64,000 nt of DNA from Paenibacillus phytohabitans (GTDB lineage Bacteria > Bacillota > Bacilli > Paenibacillales > Paenibacillaceae): NCBI RefSeq assembly GCF_013141775.1, contig NZ_WHOB01000020.1:124001-188000 (forward strand). Direction: 5' to 3'. Shown in pieces: positions 8,392-17,222 of the stretch. Within the stretch, counting starts at the first letter, position 1. Each line of letters starts with the position of its first letter. Under the pieces are notes generated by a model. The model saw only the letters and a program-made list of their open reading frames with translations. It did no database searches and was not told the DNA's origin. The translations under genes and the position numbers were made by a program.

Positions 8392-9159
8392 TTACACTTT
8401 AGCTTGGTGCTGTCTGATTTCGCCGGCCATGTACTCTGCATAATCAATTAATAACGCCTGATCATATCCGCCGCCGCTTACCCCTCCGCTATATTCATCC
8501 AGGCATTGCTTAAGCAATCCGTGATATTTAGCCGGCAAATGCTGCAGCCCCCATATCCCGCCTTCCTTTTTAGAGGATATATATCCTTCCTGCAAATAAT
8601 ACAGCACCCGGCACAGATTCAGTGTGTAGTAGACTGGCAGATTTATAATGTTCTGCGGTGCATCTCCAATATCACCAAGAATGGAATCCAGGTAATACTG
8701 CCGGTCTACCGGCAGAAACGCTTCCCGTATAGGCTCACCATACAGGATAATCCCCCGCTGATACACGACCGCGAAATGTGCCGCCAGATCGGCATCCTCA
8801 AACCCGCCGCACAGATAATGCTCATCATTTCTATACCGGTCCAGATGAAAGTCCGAGAAATGAAACTCAAAAGGCGTCGGATGTACAAAATTTTTCAAAT
8901 ATTTCTTCAGTACTATAGTTAGCTCAACCCCGCGCCGGTTCGGCAGACTGTCGTGATAAGCAACCACTTTTCCGGCCAATTTCCTGCTGACCTCTACAGG
9001 CAGCTTGTCATGTACGACAATCAGCAGATCAATATCACTTCGATCCTGATGAAAGCAGCCCATAGCCAGCGAACCATGCAAATAGATCCCTGACAGATTG
9101 GTCCCAAGCTCATCCTTGAACAGTTCCACCGCTTGATCTAAATAAGCCAAAACTTCCAT
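8392..9159 (-). CDS. Aminoglycoside nucleotidyltransferase-like protein (ANT(9)/DUF4111 type)
   Basis: 255 aa. The N-terminal nucleotidyltransferase core has GIYLHGSLAMGCF followed by RSDIDLLIVV, the GS...DxD metal and nucleotide site, and a third acidic strand (GVELTIVLKKY). The C-terminal half is helical (DUF4111) with the conserved LNLCRVLYYLQEG and KKEGGIWGLQHLP. Relatives adenylylate spectinomycin or streptomycin, but many chromosomal members have no tested substrate. Start is ambiguous: the ATG at 9159 lies 9 bases from GGGGG and is preferred; the ATG at 9168 abuts that run. Monocistronic, in a region where B. subtilis has no such gene. Confidence 0.78.
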   Translation of the reverse strand: MEVLAYLDQAVELFKDELGTNLSGIYLHGSLAMGCFHQDRSDIDLLIVVHDKLPVEVSRKLAGKVVAYHDSLPNRRGVELTIVLKKYLKNFVHPTPFEFHFSDFHLDRYRNDEHYLCGGFEDADLAAHFAVVYQRGIILYGEPIREAFLPVDRQYYLDSILGDIGDAPQNIINLPVYYTLNLCRVLYYLQEGYISSKKEGGIWGLQHLPAKYHGLLKQCLDEYSGGVSGGGYDQALLIDYAEYMAGEIRQHQAKV

Positions 9160-9388
9160 TTTATTCATCCCCCTGTATGCAAAATCACGAACGTTTCTGC
9201 TGCTGATTTTGTGTATTGAAGTATTGCAAATCATATGTATTTCCGTATATACGGAAAGATACTGTCAGATCATCAGCCGGCTCTACAGCCGTCAGCTTTA
9301 CAGTTATAATTAAGCCATAGTTAACCCGGAGCCACAAGCGCAAGAATAATTCTAGCCGTTCTCCACCTGAAATTAACTGTACATTACA

Positions 9389-9430
9389 ACAAAAAAGCAG
9401 GAGAACAGTGACTCTGTTTCCCCCGCTTAA
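9389..9430 (-). terminator. Terminator after the ypmB-like gene
   Basis: On the minus strand an imperfect stem (AGCGGGGGAAACAG / CTGTTCTCCTGCT) is followed by TTTTTTG, some 25 bases after the stop at 9456. Confidence 0.8.
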
Positions 9431-9455
9431 ATTGTAATATACTGCCTGCAGCCGC

Positions 9456-9977
9456 TTACCGGTTGGGCAGGCTATACCCTTCACCGATGGCACTGCCGTC
9501 TGTGAAGCGATAGAAGCTGTAATAGAACCTGCCGTCCTTTTTGTAGAACAGCTGCCAGGCATATTCTCCGTTATACACTCCCGGCAGCAGCCGCTTAATC
9601 GTAATACCCGGAAGCTGGGCAGCTATAATATCACGGATCTGCGCCTCTGAGGTCCCCTTGCTGAGCTCCTCTGCGTATAAATCGTTGTCGCCTCCGGCTG
9701 GCTGGCCGTCCTTGGTAAAGCGGACCCAAACCATCAGCTCGGTTCCTGCATCATTTTTTCCGGTAAGCACCCAGTAAATCGCATTTTCATCCCAGACGGA
9801 TTTCTGTGCTTTGGATACCTCAGTTAAGCCGGCGCGCGCTCTGGCAATCTCTTTGGCTTCACTCCGCTCGTTCCACTGATCCTTCATAATGTAGGCATAA
9901 AACTGGCTTAGTCCGAACAGAAGGAGCAGAACCAGGGAAATCCCCAGCGGAAGCCATTTTCTCCTCTTCTTCAACAT
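9456..9977 (-). CDS. ypmB: TseB/YpmB-like membrane protein (DUF5590)
   Basis: 173 aa with one N-terminal TM helix (about 9-30, LPLGISLVLLLLFGLSQFYAYI) and an extracytoplasmic part of two PepSY-like repeats. B. subtilis YpmB (TseB) belongs to this family and affects cell-wall elongation together with PBP2A. Good RBS (GGAAAGGAAG) before the ATG. Position supports the call: B. subtilis has dinG-ypmA-ypmB-aspB-asnS; here mtaD and rex lie between dinG and this gene. The family is assigned from length, topology and context, with moderate sequence resemblance. Confidence 0.78.
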   Translation of the reverse strand: MLKKRRKWLPLGISLVLLLLFGLSQFYAYIMKDQWNERSEAKEIARARAGLTEVSKAQKSVWDENAIYWVLTGKNDAGTELMVWVRFTKDGQPAGGDNDLYAEELSKGTSEAQIRDIIAAQLPGITIKRLLPGVYNGEYAWQLFYKKDGRFYYSFYRFTDGSAIGEGYSLPNR

Positions 9978-10003
9978 GCAGCTTCCTTTCCATATAACCT
10001 GTA

Positions 10004-11305
10004 TTACCGTTTAAGCAGCCCCTCGAACGTTTCCTGCGCTTTGCGGCGGATGGCTTCTTCATCTAGTGTCAGACATTGTCTGTGCTTCACAACCAGTTTG
10101 CCGTTCACCCAGACATGCTCCACATCCTTGGCAACGGCTGAATATACCGCATGGGACAAAAGATCGGTATGCGGCAGCAAATGCGGCTGATCAATATCAA
10201 TCGCAATGAAGTCGGCCTTCATCCCTGCTGCAAGCCGGCCTACCTGGTTCAGGAAAATAGAATGTGCACCATATTCGGTCGCCATCAGCAGCGCCTCTGG
10301 AGCCGGTACTGCTGTTGGATCACCGCTTACGCCTTTGTGAATCAAAGCGGCCAGACGCATCTCTTCGAACATATCCAGGTTGTTGTTGCTTGCTGCACCG
10401 TCCGTACCCAGGGAGACCTTAACGCCTGCTCTGAGCAGCTCAGGAACACGGGCTACTCCGCTGGCCAGCTTCAGATTGCTGCCGGGATTGTGGGATACGC
10501 CAACATTGTGGCGGGCCAAAATCTCAATCTCTTCATCATTCAGATGAACACCGTGGGCGATCAGGGACGGCCGGGTGAACATTCCCAGCTTCTCCAGATG
10601 AGCGACCGGACGCAGGCCGTAATCGGCCACATTCTGCTCCACCTCATGACGCGTTTCGGACATATGCGTGTGCATCGGCAGATCAAGATCATGAGCCGCC
10701 TGGACAAACTTCATGAAGAACTCCGGAGGACAGGTGTAAGGCGCATGCGGCGAGAGCATTGCAGTAATTCTGCCGTCAGCCTTGCCATGCCAGTTCCGGG
10801 CAAAAGCAATCGCTTCCGCCAGCTTATGATTCTGCACCTCTTCCGGACACAGGCCAATAACACCGCGCATAAGTACTGCACGGATGCCTGACTGCTCGGT
10901 AACCTCAGCAACCCGGTCCATATGATCATACATGTCGAGGAAGGTCGTAGTTCCGCCCTTCAGCATCTCAAGAACGGATAGCGAAGTGCCCCAGTACACA
11001 TCTTCACCGGTGAATTTCTCTTCCATCGGCCACATTTTTTCCTGCAGCCAAGCCTGGAGCACCATATCATCACCGTACCCGCGCAGCAGGGACATTGCCG
11101 CATGGCCGTGGGTGTTGACGAGACCCGGCATAAACAGCAGACGGCTGCCGTCAATAACCTCGGCATCCTCTTCAATTACAGGCTTCGTTTCACCTATGTA
11201 AGTAATCAGATCATTTTCGATGGTCATATAACCGCTCAGCACCGGCTTATCGCTGCCAGGAACCAGAAAACGTCCGTCTTTAATAATGGTTTTATTGCTG
11301 CTCAT
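10004..11305 (-). CDS. mtaD: 5-methylthioadenosine/S-adenosylhomocysteine deaminase
   Basis: 433 aa amidohydrolase-superfamily protein. Metal-binding residues are visible: PGLVNTHGHAAMSLLRG (HxH), MHTHMSETRHE (His), LIAHGVHL (His) and SLGTDGAASNNNLDMFEEM (Asp). This is the MTA/SAH deaminase (MtaD) pattern rather than guanine deaminase. It deaminates methylthioadenosine and S-adenosylhomocysteine in the methionine/SAM salvage cycle. The ATG at 11305 overlaps the 3' end of rex by 14 bases with AGGACG upstream, so the two are co-translated. It is an unusual partner for rex; no other salvage gene is nearby. Confidence 0.88.
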   Translation of the reverse strand: MSSNKTIIKDGRFLVPGSDKPVLSGYMTIENDLITYIGETKPVIEEDAEVIDGSRLLFMPGLVNTHGHAAMSLLRGYGDDMVLQAWLQEKMWPMEEKFTGEDVYWGTSLSVLEMLKGGTTTFLDMYDHMDRVAEVTEQSGIRAVLMRGVIGLCPEEVQNHKLAEAIAFARNWHGKADGRITAMLSPHAPYTCPPEFFMKFVQAAHDLDLPMHTHMSETRHEVEQNVADYGLRPVAHLEKLGMFTRPSLIAHGVHLNDEEIEILARHNVGVSHNPGSNLKLASGVARVPELLRAGVKVSLGTDGAASNNNLDMFEEMRLAALIHKGVSGDPTAVPAPEALLMATEYGAHSIFLNQVGRLAAGMKADFIAIDIDQPHLLPHTDLLSHAVYSAVAKDVEHVWVNGKLVVKHRQCLTLDEEAIRRKAQETFEGLLKR

Positions 11306-11945
11306 CTTCAGCTTCGTCCTTTCCGTCATGCAAATAATAAGCCAGACTCTGCAGATCCGTAGTGAAATCGGCGGCATGAATCCGGATATTGGATGGAGTC
11401 TTAAGAATGACAGGGGCAAAATTCAGGATCGCCTCAATGCCCGAATCCACCAGAATGTCAGCAACGTTCTGTGCTTCACTGTCCGGAACGGTAATAATCC
11501 CGATGCGGATGCCCTGTGCACGGATGGTATCCCCCAGCTGACTCATCGGCTGAACAGTCAACGAGTTGATCTGCTGGCCTACCTTAGGCTCATAAGCATC
11601 AAATATAGCTGTAATCTTCATCGTATCCTTCAAGTAGGCATTGTAATTCGACAAGGCGTGGCCGAGATTACCTGCACCTACCAGAGCTACATTAATCTGC
11701 TGGTCCAGCTTGAGAATATGCCGGATCTTCTCAATCAGATAAGAGACATCATAACCAATGCCCTTTCTGCCGAAATCACCAAAATAAGCCAGGTCCTTGC
11801 GGATCTGGGCGGGGTTGAGATCAAGCTTCTGTCCCAGCTCCTGAGAAGAAACTGTTGAGATTTCACGTTTTTGGAGATCGTTCAGGAAACGCAGGTACAC
11901 TGGGAGTCTGCGAACGACGGCCTCCGATATTTTATCCGATTTCAT
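11292..11945 (-). CDS. rex: Redox-sensing transcriptional repressor Rex
   Basis: 217 aa. N-terminal winged helix (residues 1-80, with RRLPVYLRFLNDL and the recognition segment LNPAQIRKDLAYFGDFGRKGIGY) and a C-terminal Rossmann domain with NVALVGAGNLGHAL that reads the NADH/NAD+ ratio. Rex represses fermentation and respiration genes while NADH is low. RBS AGGAGGAG directly before the ATG. The 5' leader is unusual: it carries 2.5 tandem copies of a 62-base repeat that also appears before qcrC and trpD. No clear Rex operator (TTGTGA..TCACAA) was seen in front of rex. Confidence 0.96.
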   Translation of the reverse strand: MKSDKISEAVVRRLPVYLRFLNDLQKREISTVSSQELGQKLDLNPAQIRKDLAYFGDFGRKGIGYDVSYLIEKIRHILKLDQQINVALVGAGNLGHALSNYNAYLKDTMKITAIFDAYEPKVGQQINSLTVQPMSQLGDTIRAQGIRIGIITVPDSEAQNVADILVDSGIEAILNFAPVILKTPSNIRIHAADFTTDLQSLAYYLHDGKDEAEDEQQ

Positions 11946-11948
11946 GTT

Positions 11949-12112
11949 TTCTCCTCCTAAAAGTTTTGATAGCATATGCTGCTTGATTCAACTTCGCAAA
12001 ACTCGCTTCGTAAGCATTCACTTAGGTTTGATAGCATATACTTCTTGATTCAACTTCGCAAAACTCGCTTCGTAAGCATTCACTTAGGTTTGATAGCATA
12101 TACTGCTTGATA
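11949..12112 (-). repeat. Structured leader repeat upstream of rex (2.5 tandem copies, 62-base period)
   Basis: The plus-strand marker tttgatagcatat recurs at 11965, 12027 and 12089, with nearly identical sequence between. In RNA sense each unit carries the hairpin GCTTACGAAGC followed by AGTTTTG. The last AGTTTTG (plus 11997-12003) can pair with CAAAACT (plus 11962-11968), which sits right against TTTAGGAGG, the rex ribosome binding site. Related single copies lie before qcrC and trpD. Confidence 0.85.
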
Positions 12113-12222
12113 AGCCGGTTATAGGAACCGTGCTCCGGGACTGCCCGTTTGGGCAGCACCCCTTGAGCGCGGGACTTCAGAACAATAATTACTTATACAT
12201 AATATCAACCGGAGACGGATTA

Positions 12223-15081
12223 TTAAACCCCGCCATCTTCAAGCCATTCTGCAATCCGCGGAACGATCTGATCCGTCAGCATATGCTCCATCTTGGGACC
12301 GGGCAGCGAATACAGGAAATACTTCCCATAATAAGATTCGATTACCCTGGTATCATATACAATAACGATTCCGCGGTCCTGCGCGGTGCGGACCAGCCGC
12401 CCGAAGCCTTGCTTGAAGCGGATTACGGCCTGCGGGACGGACAACTTCATGAACGGATTCTTCTTCTGTGCCTGGAGCAGCTCCGACTTCGCTTCAGCCA
12501 GCGGATGATTGGGCGGCTGGAACGGCAGTCTGACAATGGCCAGACAGGTCAAAGCTTCGCCGGGAATGTCTACACCTTCCCAGAAGCTGCTCGTACCCAG
12601 CAAGACTGACGCCGAACTGTCCTGGAACCGCCGGATCAGCTTGCTCCGGCTGCCGCCTTCTACACCTTGTCCAAGCACCGTGATATCCTGCGAAACCAGG
12701 GCCTCCTTCAGCGGATCATAGACCTGGCGCAGCATCTTGTAGGAGGTGAACAGCACCAGCATCCGCCCGCGGGTAGCCACGGCAGTTTCTGCCAGTGAAT
12801 GGACGAGTGTATCCACAAAGCGGGCATCCCCAATGCTTCCCTTGACACTCGGGAAGTCACGTGGAATGACAAGCAGTGCCTGCTCACGGTATTTGAACGG
12901 TGACGGAAGCAGGGCTGTCATCAGACGGCCCTGCTCTGCAGCCTCACCAAGACCGAGATTATCTATCATGAACTGGAATGACTTATCCACAGACAAGGTG
13001 GCCGAGGTCAGGATGATACTCTTCTTCTTGTCGAAGAACAGCTCTCTGAGCTGGGTGCTCACATCCACCGGAACGGCATACATCTGCAGCGATTTGCCGC
13101 GGTAATTGCCGCTCCCCTCCAGCCAGTACACGATATTCTCGTCATTCAGCCCCATAAAGAAACGGATCTGCTCCCGGATGGAGGCCAGGTCCTTGAACAA
13201 CCCGCCGATATCCGTCACAAGACTGTCCGAAGAGGACTGGCTGTCCGTATCACGCATCTCACTAAGCATTTTATCACCCTTGCGGATGATATCGCTCAGG
13301 CTGAGGTTAAGTGTATTCTCCAGAGCGGCCAGCTCCTCCCACTCTTTGGGCTTCTTGCCCGGCTGCAGGCGTGCGACCAGCTGGCCGGCTTCACCGGCTC
13401 CGGCATCGCTGCGTTCAGGCAGCAGGCCGAAGAGCTTGTCGCTAAGTGTATCCCATGACTCCTTGACGGTAAGCAGATCCGGATAGATCCGGTCGATAAC
13501 GCCGCTCCATTCCGATGCCTGCTCACTGCCGGACGATTGCAGGGTCTGGCGCAGGGCAGGCAGCTGTCCGCTACGGCTGTCCTTGTACAGACGGGTGAGC
13601 GTATGCGCCACGGTGAAATATTTCATCTGCATTCCGAGATGTTTGCCGGCAATGTCCTCCAGATGATGCGCCTCATCAATGATGAGATGCTCGTAAGCCG
13701 GAAGCAGCTGATGCCCGGCCTTAACATCTGCGAATAACTTGGAGTGGTTAGTCACCACCACATCGGAAATCCCGGCTTCATGCTTGGCCCGGTGATAATA
13801 ACATTTCCGGAACCACGGGCATGAGCGTCCCAGACAAGAGTCGGTATCACTGGCTACGGTCTCCCAGAAATCACCGCCGCGCCCGCTTAAGTTCAGCTCT
13901 TCATCATCACCGGTCTCCGTCTGGGTCAGCCAGACCATCATCTGCGCAGCCGTAAGCGCTTCTTCCCTGGGACTTGTGAAGTCCCTTTTATTAATTCTAT
14001 GTTCAAACTTGCGGAGACACAAATAGTGTCCTCTTCCCTTAAAGATCGCTGCCTTGAACGGGAATGGCACAACACTCGTCAAAAGAGGGATGTCGCGCTC
14101 ACGCAGCTGATCCTGGAGGTTGATCGTATGCGTGCTGACCATGACCTTCTGATTACTGCGGACACTGTGATAAATGGCCGGAAGCAGATAGCCCAGCGAT
14201 TTGCCGGTGCCGGTTCCTGCTTCAATCAGCAGATGCTTATCCTGATCAAGCGCCGTCATGACCTCATGGATCATCAGCTCCTGGGCTTCACGGCTCTCAT
14301 ATTGCGGAAGGGTGTCCTTCAGACGTTTGGTTACCTCTTCCATATACTCCCCGAAGGTAATATTCTGCAGCGGGTTGTCAGATCCTTCCTCCCGAGGCGG
14401 AGCCAGCTCTGCCCAGTCGCCTACAGCAAGGGCCAGCTGACGGTAGAAGGTCAGGTCTCCTTCCGGCTGGAAGGTCTCCATTTCGCGCTCACGCTGCAGA
14501 CCGTCGAAATACCAGGCGAGGTCACTGTCTTCATCGGCGAACAGCTCATTGAGCCGCTGGATGGTCAGGAGAGGCAGGTTGTCCAGCTCCTCCAGACATT
14601 TCAGCAGCACAAGCGCCGTCGCGAGGGCATCACTGTCCGCTTGATGGGGACGCTCATGCGTAAGGCCAAAATGGCTGCTCACGGACCCAAGCTGATAGGT
14701 AGTCAGCGAGGGAAAGCATATTTTGAGAAAATCGATAGTATCCAGAATCCGGCCCTGAAACGGCAAATAGCCGCAGCGGTCCAGCGCATTCTGCAAGAAA
14801 TGAAAATCAAACGCCACATTATGTCCAACCAGCACAACATCATCGAGCAGTGGCACCAGTTCCATCATCATCTCATCAAGTTCCGGCGCGTCCTGCACAT
14901 CACTGTCTGTAATTCCGGTCAAGCCCGTAATAAAAGGAGGAATGGGTGCTCCGGGCTTGACATAGGAACCATACACCCGGGAGATGGACCTGTCTTCCTC
15001 TATAATGGCAAGGCCAACCTGGATGATCTCTCCCACAGATTGGGTTCCCGTAGTTTCAAAATCAAGCACGGCAAATTTCAT
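12223..15081 (-). CDS. dinG: ATP-dependent helicase/exonuclease DinG
   Basis: 952 aa. Residues 1-170 form a DEDDh 3'-5' exonuclease domain (DFETTG with D7/E9, D92, and HQADSD with H146/D151). The rest is an XPD-like superfamily 2 helicase: Walker A EAGTGTGKS at 287-295, DEAH at 469-472, and motif VI as FKQGFGRLVRT near the end. Four cysteines at 355, 416, 421 and 427 have the same C-x4-C-x5-C spacing as the 4Fe-4S ligands of E. coli DinG. Firmicute DinG proteins carry the exonuclease fusion; some, such as the S. aureus one, are reported to have lost helicase function. The protein resolves or degrades DNA structures during repair. Gene order dinG-ypmB matches B. subtilis. Confidence 0.93.
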   Translation of the reverse strand: MKFAVLDFETTGTQSVGEIIQVGLAIIEEDRSISRVYGSYVKPGAPIPPFITGLTGITDSDVQDAPELDEMMMELVPLLDDVVLVGHNVAFDFHFLQNALDRCGYLPFQGRILDTIDFLKICFPSLTTYQLGSVSSHFGLTHERPHQADSDALATALVLLKCLEELDNLPLLTIQRLNELFADEDSDLAWYFDGLQREREMETFQPEGDLTFYRQLALAVGDWAELAPPREEGSDNPLQNITFGEYMEEVTKRLKDTLPQYESREAQELMIHEVMTALDQDKHLLIEAGTGTGKSLGYLLPAIYHSVRSNQKVMVSTHTINLQDQLRERDIPLLTSVVPFPFKAAIFKGRGHYLCLRKFEHRINKRDFTSPREEALTAAQMMVWLTQTETGDDEELNLSGRGGDFWETVASDTDSCLGRSCPWFRKCYYHRAKHEAGISDVVVTNHSKLFADVKAGHQLLPAYEHLIIDEAHHLEDIAGKHLGMQMKYFTVAHTLTRLYKDSRSGQLPALRQTLQSSGSEQASEWSGVIDRIYPDLLTVKESWDTLSDKLFGLLPERSDAGAGEAGQLVARLQPGKKPKEWEELAALENTLNLSLSDIIRKGDKMLSEMRDTDSQSSSDSLVTDIGGLFKDLASIREQIRFFMGLNDENIVYWLEGSGNYRGKSLQMYAVPVDVSTQLRELFFDKKKSIILTSATLSVDKSFQFMIDNLGLGEAAEQGRLMTALLPSPFKYREQALLVIPRDFPSVKGSIGDARFVDTLVHSLAETAVATRGRMLVLFTSYKMLRQVYDPLKEALVSQDITVLGQGVEGGSRSKLIRRFQDSSASVLLGTSSFWEGVDIPGEALTCLAIVRLPFQPPNHPLAEAKSELLQAQKKNPFMKLSVPQAVIRFKQGFGRLVRTAQDRGIVIVYDTRVIESYYGKYFLYSLPGPKMEHMLTDQIVPRIAEWLEDGGV

Positions 15082-15134
15082 TATAAGTTCTATTCCCTTT
15101 CACTTGAGACTCTTTATCAGCATAACAGAAGTTA

Positions 15135-15180
15135 CGAAAAAAGGCGATGCACACCCCTGGTGAAGCAGGGCCACATCGCT
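15135..15180 (-). terminator. Terminator between the TPR gene and dinG
   Basis: On the minus strand an imperfect long stem (GCGATG...CCCTG / CAGGG...CATCGC) ends in CTTTTTTC, just after the stop of the TPR gene. Confidence 0.8.
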
Positions 15181-15198
15181 TGAACGGATGAAAATTAA

Positions 15199-15840
15199 TT
15201 ATAAAAGCGAGACCAGCTGTTGTCCGAACTGAAGCTTCCCGCCCCGCTTGCGGCAAACCTCCAGATTAACATTCGGCTCAGGAAGAGCGGGATCATGCAG
15301 CAGAGAAAGACTGAACAGCTCACTTGCTTCATTAAAGCGTTCCTGAGAAGCTCTGATGCAGCCAAGCGCATTATAAATCATCGCCTTCAGCTTCGTTTCA
15401 CGGATGAGGCCGAGCATATGATTCAGATGCCCCCATGCCGTCTCCCCTTCACCCTCCTGCAGATAAGCCATAGCCAGATACAGCCGGGCAGCCAGACTGT
15501 CCGGGTGCCGGGCAGTGACTTCCTTGAACTGTTCGATACATTTGCGGTACATAAGCAGCTTATAATAACCCTGTCCCCTGACAAAAGCATCCATAGCAAG
15601 CTCTGGCGCTTCCTCCTCAGGGATTTCCTGCTCCGGCTGCGGCTGAAAATCAGCCTGATCGCGGAACTGGCTAAGCTTCTCGGCAAAGGCCAGCCATTCA
15701 TCCATTACATCATCGCTGATCCTGTGGAGCATATTATATTTGGATAAAAGGTCGTTGCGGCGGGCACCCTCCGCAGTAGGATAGTCAGCACTGATCTCCT
15801 GCAGCATCTTGTTCATCTCAGCAAATAAATGTTGAAACAC
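15199..15840 (-). CDS. Tetratricopeptide-repeat protein
   Basis: 213 aa, function unknown. The N-terminal ~60 residues are helical and acidic (EIPEEEAPE linker). The C-terminal ~130 residues form about four TPR-like helix pairs (YYKLLMYRKCIEQFKEV; LAARLYLAMAYLQEGE; ALGCIRASQERFNEASELF). No signal peptide, so cytoplasmic. Start: GTG at 15840 follows GGGTGGG at good spacing; the ATG at 15894 has no RBS and would include a palindrome. It lies between panD and dinG with its own terminator. Confidence 0.75.
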   Translation of the reverse strand: MFQHLFAEMNKMLQEISADYPTAEGARRNDLLSKYNMLHRISDDVMDEWLAFAEKLSQFRDQADFQPQPEQEIPEEEAPELAMDAFVRGQGYYKLLMYRKCIEQFKEVTARHPDSLAARLYLAMAYLQEGEGETAWGHLNHMLGLIRETKLKAMIYNALGCIRASQERFNEASELFSLSLLHDPALPEPNVNLEVCRKRGGKLQFGQQLVSLL

Positions 15841-15861
15841 CGGACATCCCACCCTTACTGA

Positions 15862-15897
15862 TAATGAAGTCAGCTTAAGCTTGCCTGACTTCATTTT
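15862..15897. promoter_or_regulatory. Palindrome upstream of the TPR gene
   Basis: Arms AATGAAGTCAG and CTGACTTCATT (11 of 11 complementary) flank an 11-base centre containing AAGCTT. No T-tail follows, so it is not a classical terminator. It lies 20-55 bases before the GTG start of the TPR gene and could be an operator or an RNA hairpin. Confidence 0.5.
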
Positions 15898-15954
15898 TCA
15901 CAAGTCGGGGTGTCTTCATCCCTGCCATTGATTACATGGCTCAAATAACGGGAT

Positions 15955-16326
15955 TTAGGCAATCGTCGCGTGAATCTCATGATCCGCCAGCTTCACCGGC
16001 TGATTGCCGGCATCTACAAATACAACGGTCGGCTTATGGGCCGCCAGCTCTTCGGATGACAGCATCGCGTAGGAAATGATGATAACGGTATCCCCCGGCT
16101 GCACGAGACGAGCAGCTGCACCGTTCAGACAAATAACGCCGCTGCCGCGCGGGCCAGGGATGACATAGGTTTCCAGCCGGGAACCATTGTTGTTATCCAC
16201 GATCTGCACTTTCTCGTTCTCCAGCAAATCCGCGGCTTCCATCAGATTCTCATCTATGGTAATGCTGCCGACATAATTCAAATTGGCTTCGGTGACGGTA
16301 GCACGGTGAATCTTGGATTTCATCAT
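15955..16326 (-). CDS. panD: Aspartate 1-decarboxylase precursor
   Basis: 123 aa, full length. Self-cleavage site GS within NYVGSITID (Gly20-Ser21 from the first Met) produces the pyruvoyl group; the [19 protein letters not shown] and DTVIIISYA strands of the double-psi barrel follow. It makes beta-alanine from aspartate for pantothenate. Two adjacent ATGs (16326, 16323) are possible starts. It begins 4 bases after the panC stop, has a weak RBS and is probably coupled to panC. Confidence 0.95.
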   Translation of the reverse strand: MMKSKIHRATVTEANLNYVGSITIDENLMEAADLLENEKVQIVDNNNGSRLETYVIPGPRGSGVICLNGAAARLVQPGDTVIIISYAMLSSEELAAHKPTVVFVDAGNQPVKLADHEIHATIA

Positions 16327-16330
16327 ATGT

Positions 16331-17221
16331 CTAAACAAGAGCGTGAGCCTCCTTGGGAATAAATACATTATTGTCGATCAGGCGGGTTCTGCCGAATTTC
16401 ACGGCAAGTGCCATAATGACCTCTCCGCCGGCAGCACTCAGCTTACTGCCGCCTTCCAGGCTCTCCAGATCCGGAAAAGTCAGTATTTCTGCGTAATCAA
16501 TAACCGCGAGCGGGGATTCAGAAATAACTGAAACCAGCAGCGCCCGGGCCTCATCCACCGTTCTCACCTTGCCGTCCTCCAGTGCCTGGCGGACTTCGCG
16601 CAGGGAACGGAACAACACCAGTGCCTGTCTGCGCTCTTCAGCGCTTAGATAGACATTGCGTGAGCTGAGGGCCAGTCCGTCTTCTTCCCGCACGATCGGG
16701 CAGGCGATAATTTCAACATTCATGTTCAGGTCCGCTACCATCCGGCGGAGAACAGCTACCTGCTGGGCATCCTTCAGCCCGAAGAAGGCATAATCCGGCT
16801 GTACAATATTGAACAGCTTGCTGACCACCGTAGTCACTCCATCGAAGTGACCCGGACGCGAAGCTCCGCAGAGCTGTGTTGTAAGGGAAGACACCGAAAC
16901 TCCCGTGCGGATCGGCTGGGGATACATTTCCTCAACACTAGGGATAAACACAATATCCGCACCCTCGCGTTCAGCAAGCGCCAGATCACGCTGCTCATCG
17001 CGGGGATAGGAAGCATAATCCTCATTAGGGCCAAACTGCAGCGGATTGACAAATATACTCATCACCACTGTGCCGCTCTTCTCACCTGCTGCGCGCAGCA
17101 GGCTGGCATGGCCTTCATGCAGATAACCCATAGTAGGTACAAAACCGACCGGCCCATGGCCGCCTTGACGCATATATTCCAGCGCTTCACGCATCTGTGC
17201 AATTGTTCTGATTACTCTCAT
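16331..17221 (-). CDS. panC: Pantothenate synthetase
   Basis: 296 aa. Nucleotidyltransferase fold with [16 protein letters not shown] (HxGH site), [18 protein letters not shown], the pantoate site FFGLKDAQQ, and the C-terminal KMSKS-like [13 protein letters not shown]. It joins pantoate and beta-alanine using ATP. The ATG at 17221 has AAAGGAGCGAAATAAG in front, and the panB stop lies within this spacer. Second gene of panBCD. Confidence 0.96.
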   Translation of the reverse strand: MRVIRTIAQMREALEYMRQGGHGPVGFVPTMGYLHEGHASLLRAAGEKSGTVVMSIFVNPLQFGPNEDYASYPRDEQRDLALAEREGADIVFIPSVEEMYPQPIRTGVSVSSLTTQLCGASRPGHFDGVTTVVSKLFNIVQPDYAFFGLKDAQQVAVLRRMVADLNMNVEIIACPIVREEDGLALSSRNVYLSAEERRQALVLFRSLREVRQALEDGKVRTVDEARALLVSVISESPLAVIDYAEILTFPDLESLEGGSKLSAAGGEVIMALAVKFGRTRLIDNNVFIPKEAHALV

Positions 17222-17222
17222 C

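Noticed and set aside
12139..12165. CTGCCC/GGGCAG hairpin downstream of dinG
   Set aside because: No T-tail on either strand and the flanking G/C pairs are irregular; could be a terminator remnant but is not supported.
13999..15183. 394-codon plus-strand ORF opposite dinG
   Set aside because: Antisense shadow; the minus-strand frame has full exonuclease and helicase motifs.
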